Of a DNA stretch of 64,000 nucleotides, positions 34,415 to 41,774 are shown in pieces. Each line of letters opens with the position of its first letter. Within the stretch, counting starts at the first letter, position 1. The notes below the pieces were generated by a model, which saw only the letters and a list, made by a program, of their open reading frames with translations, was not told the DNA's origin and did not search any database. This DNA is from Bacteroidales bacterium UBA5833 (lineage in GTDB: Bacteria; Bacteroidota; Bacteroidia; Bacteroidales; Lentimicrobiaceae): NCBI GenBank assembly GCA_002433025.1, contig DJGZ01000080.1, positions 48,923 to 112,922 on the forward strand. Direction: 5' to 3'. The position numbers and the translations under genes are program-made.

Positions 34415-35704
34415 TTGATGAAGAGACTCATTTTATTCAGATCTTTACTCCTGACACTCGGCGCATTCCTTTTGTTCTCAGGTATTTCTGCGCTCGGCCA
34501 GGTTAATGAAACCCGGGTAACAGGAGGACTTTATTGTCCGAAGTCGCAGTTCGTTACGCCGGTAATGGTCACATCCATCGAAAATGTGGATTCTATTTCA
34601 CTTACCCTGATATTCCCATCCCAAACGCTTACTTACCTGAGTTACCGGCAGGTTAATCCTTTGCTGCTGACTGGTTTTCCGACTGTCGAAGCTATTGGCC
34701 CGAGGGTTATTTTTACCTGGAAATCTGCTGCTCCGATAAGTATTACCAATGACAAATTACTGGAACTTATTTTTGAAACCGGCACGCAACCCGGTCCGCT
34801 TGAGTGGGATGAAGCCGTTTGTTACTTCAGGCAGGCAGATGGCGGTGAGTTAGTGTCAGCTTATTTTAGTGCAGAAATAACACTTTTCCCTTCGCTTTTT
34901 GCTGAAATTGAAGAGATTGATGCAACCTGTGCCGGAAAATGCGATGCCAATATTGCAGCATTTATAACCGGTGGTCTGAAGCCTTATCAATACCTCTGGA
35001 ACGGAGAACCTGCGTTGTTCGACAGCATTAAGACCGGTGCATGCAGTGGTATTAATAACCTGAATATCACTGATGCCAATGGCTGTGTACTGGATACCAA
35101 CTTCAGGGTATCCGAATTGCCTTCAACAAAGGTAGAAGTTCAGGTTACCCCTGATACGGTTTATATTCAGAATCCGGTTGTTACCTTCTCGTTCACGGAA
35201 GATCAGAATGTTGTGGAATGGTTGTGGGATTTTGGGGATGGAAGTGAAAAATCGCGTGAAAGGAATCCGTTGCATGTTTATTCTACAGCGGCCACGCCGG
35301 ATCTTAAGTCCTACCAGGTGCAGCTTATTGTTGTCAACAGCCAGGGCTGCGATACGCTGATTATTTTTGAACTTCCCGTAAGTGAAGCCAAAATATTTAT
35401 CCCGAATGTTTTTACGCCAAATGGCGACAACATCAATGATGTCTTTAAAATTGCCAAGGCCAATGACGGGGGCAGCAGCAGCGGCAGTGAGTACATCCCG
35501 CTCAATCTGGAATATATTCGTCTTGAACTGGTCGTGCTTGACCGCTGGGGCCGCAAGGTTTATGATAATGACAACTACAAAAACGACTGGGACGGCGGAA
35601 ATCTTCCCGACGGAACATATTATTACAGGCTCAACACTTACGGTTATTTCCGGGATGAGACCTATAGAGGTGCAGTGACCATATTGCGTGGCGGCAGGAA
35701 ATAA
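34415..35704 (+). CDS. T9SS type-B sorted surface protein with PKD domain
   Basis: A 429-residue secreted protein. Signal peptide residues ~1-28. The N-terminal domain (residues ~35-160) resembles a cohesin-like beta-sandwich. Next is a SprB-type repeat (residues ~167-235, DATCAGKCDANIAAFITGG and DANGCVLDTNF), a PKD domain (VVEWLWDFGDGSEKS), and the gliding-associated type-B sorting domain (IFIPNVFTPNGDNINDVFKI, LDRWGRKVYDND, LPDGTYYYRL). It should be secreted by T9SS and attached or released at the surface. Ligand unknown. Convergent with the TM1266-type gene downstream (2 bp apart). Confidence 0.88.
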   Translation: MMKRLILFRSLLLTLGAFLLFSGISALGQVNETRVTGGLYCPKSQFVTPVMVTSIENVDSISLTLIFPSQTLTYLSYRQVNPLLLTGFPTVEAIGPRVIFTWKSAAPISITNDKLLELIFETGTQPGPLEWDEAVCYFRQADGGELVSAYFSAEITLFPSLFAEIEEIDATCAGKCDANIAAFITGGLKPYQYLWNGEPALFDSIKTGACSGINNLNITDANGCVLDTNFRVSELPSTKVEVQVTPDTVYIQNPVVTFSFTEDQNVVEWLWDFGDGSEKSRERNPLHVYSTAATPDLKSYQVQLIVVNSQGCDTLIIFELPVSEAKIFIPNVFTPNGDNINDVFKIAKANDGGSSSGSEYIPLNLEYIRLELVVLDRWGRKVYDNDNYKNDWDGGNLPDGTYYYRLNTYGYFRDETYRGAVTILRGGRK

Positions 35705-35706
35705 TT

Positions 35707-35964
35707 TCAGTTTCCGCTGAAATCCATTTTTTTGATTTCTACGTGTTTTATGGCTGCCAGATCCTTCTCAAGCCTAAGCCACTCATTTTCGTCTCCGATA
35801 AGCTCTAGCAGGATAAGACCGCCCACTCCGGACTGACCTTCATCTTCTTCATGCAGTCCGAGCCGGGTCCGTATTGAACAACCGTAAGTCGTCAACACTT
35901 TCTGCACTTTTTCAGCAACTTCGACACGGTTGCTTACATTGATGCCAAGTATTCGCCTGTTCAT
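35707..35964 (-). CDS. TM1266-type iron-only hydrogenase system regulator, copy 2
   Basis: An 85-residue protein of the TM1266 family (ACT/NikR-C-like fold), found beside [FeFe] hydrogenase maturation genes. The N-terminus MNRRILGINVSNRVEVAEKV and LGLHEEDEG are family-typical. No DNA-binding domain is present, so 'regulator' is a family name rather than a demonstrated role here. It lies 11 bp after its paralogue. Confidence 0.85.
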   Translation of the reverse strand: MNRRILGINVSNRVEVAEKVQKVLTTYGCSIRTRLGLHEEDEGQSGVGGLILLELIGDENEWLRLEKDLAAIKHVEIKKMDFSGN

Positions 35965-35975
35965 GGTTTCGCTTT

Positions 35976-36233
35976 TTATAATTCAAACGACATCTTCTGC
36001 ATTTCCACTCCGCCGATTTCCGAGATCTCAGTTTCAAATGCCTGCCATTCCTCAGCTTTGCCTGAAAGATGAAGAATAATGAATCCCATCCGGCTGCAGG
36101 TATTTTCACTCAGTTCATGAAAACCCAGTCTGGATTTAATCAGATATGCATATTTGCTTAATGTCAGCTGAAGTTTCCCTGCTTCTTTGATGCGGTCCCT
36201 GATAAGTAGTCCGATAATCCTTGTTTCTTTCAT
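35976..36233 (-). CDS. TM1266-type iron-only hydrogenase system regulator, copy 1
   Basis: An 85-residue TM1266-family protein, paralogous to the next gene: both begin with a short strand ending in IxxRxxxAxKxQ, carry the SRLGFHE / TRLGLHE motif, and end in EIxxMxF. It follows hydG by 23 bp on the same strand, so hydG and both copies probably form one operon. Two adjacent copies suggest a heteromer or two ligands. Confidence 0.85.
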   Translation of the reverse strand: MKETRIIGLLIRDRIKEAGKLQLTLSKYAYLIKSRLGFHELSENTCSRMGFIILHLSGKAEEWQAFETEISEIGGVEMQKMSFEL

Positions 36234-36256
36234 GCACGGATTTTTTGAAGTTTAAA

Positions 36257-37693
36257 TCAGAAGTAAAGGTCCCGTTCACCTGACCGGACTCTCAGTAATC
36301 TGATTCTTAATTCGTTCATATTGACAGCGTCGGCATGTTGCTGAAGGTCGTCGAGGTTCTTTTCTATTACCTCCCATCCTTTCTTTTTGGTGTCAGCCGG
36401 CGCATAATCTTCGAGGTATTCGGCCAGGGTAAGCATTGCGTTGGGCGAACAGAAACGCTTGATAAACCCGGGAACCGAGAACTCCATAAAGTGTTCCCCG
36501 GTTCTTCCGCGGCGGTAGCATGCAGTGCAGAAGGAGGGGAGATAATCATTCTCGAACAATTCTTCAATGATCTCGTTGAGTGACCTGTTGTCATTAATCT
36601 GGAACTGTTCGCGGTTCAGGTCCTGTTCCTCGTTAACGGAATGCGAGTAGGAGCCAAGTTCAAGCTTTGTCCCTCCGTCAATCTGCGAAACCCCGAATTG
36701 AATGACCTCGTGCCGGAGTCTGGGATTTTCGCGTGCGGTCAGGATCATTCCGGTATAAGGAACTGCAAGCCGTAAAATGGCCACCAGCCTTGCGAAATCA
36801 TCATCGTTAACGGTATAGTCGGTTCCAAGGTCAAGTTTTGAAGCATTCTGAATCCTTGGGAAAGAGATGGTATGGGGGCCCACGTGGTAGCAGGCTTCCA
36901 GGTGGTTGGTATGTCTTACCAGCCCAAGCACCTCGTAGCGCCAGTCATACAAACCAAAAAGTGCACCTATGCCTACATCGTCAATACCTGCTTCCTGGGC
37001 ACGGTCAAGAGCTGTCAACCTGTATTCAAAGTTCCTTTTTTTGCCTCCCAGATGGTAGTTTTTATAGGCTTCGGGATGATAGGTCTCCTGAAAAATCTGG
37101 TAAGTGCCGATACCGGCCTCTTTCACTTTCCTGAACTCATCGATCTCAAGCGGAGCGGCATTGATATTAACCCTGCGGATCTCTCCCGGGCCTTTTTTAA
37201 CGCCATAAACAGTTGTGACAGTATGAGCGATGTAGTCAGCCGAATACTCGGGATGCTCTCCGTAAACCAGGATCAGCCTTTTCTGGCCGTTGTCTTCCAG
37301 GGCTTCAACTTCCTTAACAAGTTCCTCATCTGTCAGGGTTTTGCGGATAGCTTCTTTGTTTGACACCCTGAAACCACAGTATTTGCAGTTATTGGTACAT
37401 TTGTTACCTACATATAGCGGAGCAAAAAGTACGATTCGGTTCCCGTAAACCCGTTTTTTCAGCTCCCGGGCGCCTTCCTTGATTTCTTCAATCAACTCAG
37501 GGTCATTGGCATTGATCAAAACGGCAGTTTCCCGCAGCGTCAGTCTTTTCTTGTCCAGTGATTTGGCGATCACCTCCCGCACTGCCTGTTTATCCGATTT
37601 GGTTTCATTGAGGATTTCCCACAATTCATCTGCATCGATAAACGGTTTCATCCTTTGGTCAGGAATGCGGCATTTTTCCGGATTAAAAATCAT
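36257..37693 (-). CDS. hydG: [FeFe] hydrogenase H-cluster maturase HydG
   Basis: A 478-residue radical SAM tyrosine lyase that makes the CO and CN- ligands of the hydrogenase H-cluster. The SAM cluster motif is CTNNCKYCGF (CxxxCxxC). The C-terminal auxiliary cluster motif is CTACYRRGRTG, with a third Cys 22 residues later (KRFCSPNA), matching the CxxCx22C of HydG and distinguishing it from ThiH. Start 37693 (MIFNPEKC) is preferred; a longer frame runs to 37741. HydE and HydF are not in the window. A minus-strand TAACTTTG (37739-37746) is a likely -7 element. Confidence 0.95.
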   Translation of the reverse strand: MIFNPEKCRIPDQRMKPFIDADELWEILNETKSDKQAVREVIAKSLDKKRLTLRETAVLINANDPELIEEIKEGARELKKRVYGNRIVLFAPLYVGNKCTNNCKYCGFRVSNKEAIRKTLTDEELVKEVEALEDNGQKRLILVYGEHPEYSADYIAHTVTTVYGVKKGPGEIRRVNINAAPLEIDEFRKVKEAGIGTYQIFQETYHPEAYKNYHLGGKKRNFEYRLTALDRAQEAGIDDVGIGALFGLYDWRYEVLGLVRHTNHLEACYHVGPHTISFPRIQNASKLDLGTDYTVNDDDFARLVAILRLAVPYTGMILTARENPRLRHEVIQFGVSQIDGGTKLELGSYSHSVNEEQDLNREQFQINDNRSLNEIIEELFENDYLPSFCTACYRRGRTGEHFMEFSVPGFIKRFCSPNAMLTLAEYLEDYAPADTKKKGWEVIEKNLDDLQQHADAVNMNELRIRLLRVRSGERDLYF

Positions 37694-37738
37694 TATATGC
37701 TGGTATTCAATTGTTTGAAAAAAGTGAATTTTGTGATA

Positions 37739-37746
37739 CAAAGTTA
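37739..37746 (-). promoter_or_regulatory. Possible -7 element of hydG
   Basis: TAACTTTG on the minus strand, matching TAnnTTTG, about 46 bp before the hydG start. No -33 box was found. Confidence 0.4.
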
Positions 37747-37805
37747 ATGCTTATTGTTCGGAAAATCTATTCCGGGGCATTCTAAATTGCTTCCAGATTA
37801 CGTTT

Positions 37806-38588
37806 TTAGGGGATCTCCACGATGAGGTTGTCATAAGCCAGATGAACATTCTCCGGAAGTTTCTTTTCTACTTCGTTATGCAGCCCGAGGAAATGGCTGA
37901 TATGGGTAAGGTATGCCCTGCCTGGTTTAAGTTCTTCTATCAGCAGCAATGCTTCGCTCAATGAGAGGTGGGAAATGTGTTTCGAATTCCTGAGTGCATT
38001 CAGCACCAGTACTTCAGATCCGAAAATTTTATGCTTTTCTTCTTCAGGAATCATGCTGGCATCCGTGATGTAAGTCAGCCCTCCGATCCGGTATCCGAAA
38101 ACCGGTAGTTTGTTGTGCAATACATTCACAGGCAGTATTTTGGTAAGTCCTATACTGAATTCGCCAGCGTCGATTTCATGAATGGTCAGCTGGGGAACCC
38201 CGAAGTACCGGGTTTCGGTAAAAATATATGGGAACTCCGTCTTAATGGCTTCCATCACGTTGACCGAACCATAGATAGGTATATTCTTGTTGAGGATATA
38301 GTTGAACGCCCTGACATCGTCCAGACCGGCTATATGGTCGCGGTGTTCATGCGTAAAAATCACCGCGTCAATGTCTTCCACATTCTGTTTAAGCATCTGG
38401 AACCTGAAATCAGGTCCGCAATCGATCACAATATTCTGGTTGTCAACATTGATCAGGGCTGAGGTTCTGAAACGCTTATCCCTCGGGTCGGTTGATTTGC
38501 ATACCGGACAGTTGCAGGCAATTACCGGCACCCCGATAGATGTTCCGGTTCCAAGAAAAGTAATTTTTATCGGGCCTGTCCGGCTCAT
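37806..38588 (-). CDS. MBL-fold metallohydrolase (PhnP-like)
   Basis: A 260-residue metallo-beta-lactamase-fold hydrolase. The metal site is visible as THEHRDHIAGLDD (HxHxDH), then later conserved His and Asp residues (ITDASM, THISHF). The N-terminal GTGTSIGVPVIACNCPVCKS holds the extra Cys cluster seen in PhnP-type phosphodiesterases. The substrate is unknown. Start ATG 38588 is chosen because it lies 10 bp after the ribF stop; the frame extends into ribF to 38627. Last gene of the long hydC-to-ribF string. Confidence 0.88.
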   Translation of the reverse strand: MSRTGPIKITFLGTGTSIGVPVIACNCPVCKSTDPRDKRFRTSALINVDNQNIVIDCGPDFRFQMLKQNVEDIDAVIFTHEHRDHIAGLDDVRAFNYILNKNIPIYGSVNVMEAIKTEFPYIFTETRYFGVPQLTIHEIDAGEFSIGLTKILPVNVLHNKLPVFGYRIGGLTYITDASMIPEEEKHKIFGSEVLVLNALRNSKHISHLSLSEALLLIEELKPGRAYLTHISHFLGLHNEVEKKLPENVHLAYDNLIVEIP

Positions 38589-38598
38589 ATCCTTTGTG

Positions 38599-39540
38599 TT
38601 AATAAATAAGTTCTTCAACCTCGGCAAGGTCAGATTTAAGTTGCCGGCTCATGGCATCTTTGTCGTCAAATTGCAATTCATCCCTGATCCGCTTGGCAAA
38701 AAAGACTGTTGCGGTTTTTCCGATCAGGTTTATTTCCGCATCAAACAGATGAATATCGATGGTGATTTCTTCAACATTCCTGATCTCGAGAGGCAGAGAA
38801 TTTTTGATATTCAGGATGCCTTTGTAAAACTCTCCTTCAACCAGCACATTCACGGCATATACCCCGTCGCACGGCACCAGCTTGCTTTCCTCATCAATTT
38901 TGACCCGCATCGTCGGGAAGTTGATGCTTTGGCAGGTTTCGCTGCCCGGAAGGAGTTCGCTGATGATAATGTAATGGTGGTCAAGGTATGCATTGGCGCG
39001 CTGAATTTTTCCTTCGAGCAGCGCTTTTCTGATCAGGGTTGAACTGACCGTTTCATTGTGGATGTCCTGTTCAGGAATTTCCTCTACGCCGAAATTGTAA
39101 TACTGCCCCAATTCATAAAGGTAGTCGAAATTACCTTCGCGGTTATGTCCGAAATGATGGTTAAATCCAATCACCACCTTGCTGGCATGGAGCTTGCCTA
39201 CAAGAATATTGCGGATAAAGTCTATGGAAGAAATTTCGGAAAATTCACGGGTGAATTTGATGATTATCAGATGGTCAAGCCCGGTTTTGCGTAGAAGTTC
39301 GATTTTCTCGCGTTGCGAATTGATCAGCAACAGGGTTTTTCCTGCGGTATCCGGAAACAGAACCTTACGGGGATGAGGGTGGAAGGTGATCAGCACTGAT
39401 TCGCCGTCAATATTTGAAGCGATTTCGCGCAGGCGGTTGAGGATCGTTTTATGACCGATATGAACACCGTCGAATGAACCGGTGGTAACCACCGGATTCC
39501 GGATTGAGGTTATGGAGTCAAGATCGTGGTAAATCTTCAT
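38599..39540 (-). CDS. ribF: Bifunctional riboflavin kinase/FMN adenylyltransferase
   Basis: A 313-residue enzyme that converts riboflavin to FMN and FAD. The N-terminal nucleotidyltransferase domain has TGSFDGVHIGHKTILNRL and FNHHFGHNREGN with the HxGH-type ATP site. The C-terminal flavokinase domain begins around residue 180 (YHYIISELLPGSETCQSINF-type region, then PCDGVYAVNV, IDIHLFD). Its place behind rex and the hydrogenase genes is notable because HydB and NQR need flavins. Confidence 0.95.
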   Translation of the reverse strand: MKIYHDLDSITSIRNPVVTTGSFDGVHIGHKTILNRLREIASNIDGESVLITFHPHPRKVLFPDTAGKTLLLINSQREKIELLRKTGLDHLIIIKFTREFSEISSIDFIRNILVGKLHASKVVIGFNHHFGHNREGNFDYLYELGQYYNFGVEEIPEQDIHNETVSSTLIRKALLEGKIQRANAYLDHHYIIISELLPGSETCQSINFPTMRVKIDEESKLVPCDGVYAVNVLVEGEFYKGILNIKNSLPLEIRNVEEITIDIHLFDAEINLIGKTATVFFAKRIRDELQFDDKDAMSRQLKSDLAEVEELIY

Positions 39541-39566
39541 CTGAATGAGTTTGTCAGACCTTAATA

Positions 39567-40190
39567 TCAGGGCTTCTTGACGAAATAGGCAATCTTTTCA
39601 AGGCTGGTAATCATGTCATATTCCTGCAAATACACATGCGAGGGCACATTCAGCGCTTTGGGGGAGAAGTTGAGGATCCCCCTGATTCCGGCCATCACCA
39701 GTTCTTCGGCAACCTGTGCTGCTGTTTCGCCGGGGACCGAAATAACAGCAATTGAGATGCCTTCGCGCTTGATGATTTCAATCATCTGATCGCTGTGATA
39801 GCATTGTACACCGGCGTATATACGGTTTATTTTTTCCGGATTGCTGTCGAATGCCGCCACAATGGTCAGTTTGGTCCGTTTGCCGCTGAAATATCCCATA
39901 ATGGCGCGCCCCAGGTTACCGATTCCGATTACCGCTACTTTCTGCCCTTCTCTGGTATCGATGATCTTTCCGATAATGTCAATTAATTCCTTTACATCAT
40001 ATCCCTGCCTGAGGGTGCCGGTATATCCTATCAGCATAATGTCGCGCCTCACCTGCACTGCTGTGATGTGCAATAAACTGGCTATTTCATGCGAAAATAT
40101 ATGATGTTTTCCCCCTGAATAATAATTCAGCAGGGCACGACGGTACTGGCTGAGTCTTTCAACTGTTTTATCGGGAAGCCTTTTAATCAT
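39567..40190 (-). CDS. rex: Redox-sensing transcriptional repressor Rex
   Basis: A 207-residue repressor that senses the NADH/NAD+ ratio. An N-terminal winged helix (residues ~1-80, SHEIASLLHITAVQVRRDI) binds DNA; the C-terminal Rossmann domain begins with VAVIGIGNLGRAIMGYF. Rex dissociates from DNA when NADH is high. The gene sits 13 bp after the sensor-kinase gene and 26 bp before ribF in the hydrogenase operon, and two perfect Rex-type operators lie upstream of hydC, implying autoregulation as well as hydrogenase control. Confidence 0.95.
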   Translation of the reverse strand: MIKRLPDKTVERLSQYRRALLNYYSGGKHHIFSHEIASLLHITAVQVRRDIMLIGYTGTLRQGYDVKELIDIIGKIIDTREGQKVAVIGIGNLGRAIMGYFSGKRTKLTIVAAFDSNPEKINRIYAGVQCYHSDQMIEIIKREGISIAVISVPGETAAQVAEELVMAGIRGILNFSPKALNVPSHVYLQEYDMITSLEKIAYFVKKP

Positions 40191-40203
40191 TTGCAGTTTG
40201 CTT

Positions 40204-41331
40204 TTAAGAGTTGTCTGTCGGAAGAATTATGGTAAATGTTGTTCCTTTGTCAGGGATGCTTTCAACTTCAATATCGCCGTGGTACATCTCAACAATTTTT
40301 TTGAGAATTGAAAGGCCGAGACCGGAGCCTGTAATATGTTTCGTTTTTGGATTTTTTATGCGCACAAAGTCCTGAAAAAGTGTGCTTTTCTCTTCTTCTG
40401 TCATGCCTATGCCGGAGTCGGCAACCCGGAGTTTGATCTTGTTCTTTTCCTGTTGTACGAATACATCAACCCGCCCTCCCTGTTTGTTGTATTTTACTGC
40501 ATTGGATATCAGGTTGTTGAAAATAATTTCAATCTCTTTGGCATCTGCTTCCATCATGACCGGCTCTTTGGTGTTGAGATAAATGTCAACATCCTTCTGA
40601 ATGGCGTAGGGTCGCATCGTATCCACTGAAATGCCCGCTATTTTCGTGATATCCACCAATTGCATATGCTGCACGGGTTTTCCTGATTCTATCTTAGTCA
40701 GGTCAAGCAGGTCCATGATCAGGCTGCGCATACCACTGATCCGTTCCAGAGAGCGGTCAATCATCTCATTGTACGATGTGATGTTGTCGCCGAACTGCCT
40801 CTCCTGCATGATTTTCAGATATCCTTCTATCGCGTTGATGGGGGCTTTGAGCTCATGCGAAAGCACTGAAAGAAACTGGAACCTGATCAGTTTGCCTTCC
40901 TTGTTCATTTTTTGCGTCATCCGCTTAAGGAAGAGCTGTTTTGTAATATTCTCGAGCGAGCTGCGCAGCTCCTGAGGGGTGAAAGGTTTTGGGATAAAGT
41001 CATAGGCCCCGTCGCGGGTGGCTTTAACTGCCAGTTCAAGCGATGCGTAAGAGGTAATCATTACCACCACAATGTCGTAAAGTTTTTTCTTTACATACTC
41101 CAGGACTTCGATTCCCTGAATTCCCGGGAGTTTATTGTCAAGAAGTATGATGTCGGGCATTTCACGGTCGATGATCTCAATGGCATCTTCTCCGGTGGGC
41201 GCTTCCAGCACAACATATTCAATGTGCTCGTCCATAAACGGGTAGTCAACTTTGAAATTTTGCAGAATCCTCCGGGTGCCCATACGGATACCCATCTCAT
41301 CGTCAACCACCAAAACTTTGTATGATGCCAT
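40204..41331 (-). CDS. Receiver-histidine kinase hybrid
   Basis: A 375-residue cytoplasmic protein without a membrane segment or separate sensor domain. The N-terminal receiver (residues ~1-125) keeps the acidic pocket (VDDEMG), phosphoacceptor Asp (PDIILLDNKLPG) and Lys (FIPKPF). It is joined to a histidine kinase: H-box FLSVLSHELKAPINAIEGYL, N-box ISNAVKYNK, and G-boxes ADSGIGM and GSGLGLSIL. The order receiver-then-kinase suggests it is controlled by phosphotransfer from another kinase, most plausibly the hydrogenase-kinase fusion two genes upstream. Only 3 bp separate it from the response regulator. Confidence 0.9.
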   Translation of the reverse strand: MASYKVLVVDDEMGIRMGTRRILQNFKVDYPFMDEHIEYVVLEAPTGEDAIEIIDREMPDIILLDNKLPGIQGIEVLEYVKKKLYDIVVVMITSYASLELAVKATRDGAYDFIPKPFTPQELRSSLENITKQLFLKRMTQKMNKEGKLIRFQFLSVLSHELKAPINAIEGYLKIMQERQFGDNITSYNEMIDRSLERISGMRSLIMDLLDLTKIESGKPVQHMQLVDITKIAGISVDTMRPYAIQKDVDIYLNTKEPVMMEADAKEIEIIFNNLISNAVKYNKQGGRVDVFVQQEKNKIKLRVADSGIGMTEEEKSTLFQDFVRIKNPKTKHITGSGLGLSILKKIVEMYHGDIEVESIPDKGTTFTIILPTDNS

Positions 41332-41334
41332 TCC

Positions 41335-41718
41335 TTAAATCTTTAGAAGTTTATTGATCTCACGCTGCAGCTGATCCGCCCGTATTCCCTTGTCGAGAAA
41401 CAGATCCGCTTTTATCCACTGCTTGTTTTCATCTGAATTGATATCAAATGTAATCCCGGTTTCCGCCGTTACCGCGGTTGCGATAATGATCGGCACATCA
41501 GGATACATGCGCTTGATCTTGTATGCCAGGATAAAGCCGCTGTCGTCACTCTCCATCATCAGGTCAAGGATGGCCAGGTCGGGCCTTACTGTTTCGATGA
41601 TCGATTCTGCCTCTTTCTGTCCATCGGCAGTGATGGTGTCGAACCCGAACTGTTCCACCTTCATCTTCATCTGAAACAGGTAATCCATGTCATCATCAAC
41701 AATCAGAATAGTCTTTTT
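41335..41718 (-). CDS. Response regulator, single receiver domain
   Basis: A 127-residue CheY-like receiver. MKKTILIVDDDMDYLF supplies the acidic pocket, LAILDLMMES the phosphoacceptor Asp, and ATAV the switch Thr region. It has no output domain, so it acts as a phosphorelay partner. Start 41718 is chosen because it is the family start; the frame runs 8 codons further upstream. It lies between the hydrogenase-kinase fusion and the hybrid kinase, and probably connects the two. Confidence 0.9.
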   Translation of the reverse strand, partial: KKTILIVDDDMDYLFQMKMKVEQFGFDTITADGQKEAESIIETVRPDLAILDLMMESDDSGFILAYKIKRMYPDVPIIIATAVTAETGITFDINSDENKQWIKADLFLDKGIRADQLQREINKLLKI

Positions 41719-41774
41719 CATTATACTGCTTTTAAAAAACAAGATTCATTTTATTTCTTTCATGCCACTGCTAA

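Noticed and set aside
36257..37693. Annotating the radical SAM protein as ThiH (thiamine synthesis)
   Set aside because: It has the extra C-terminal CxxCx22C motif, and lies beside TM1266 genes and the hydrogenase, both of which fit HydG.
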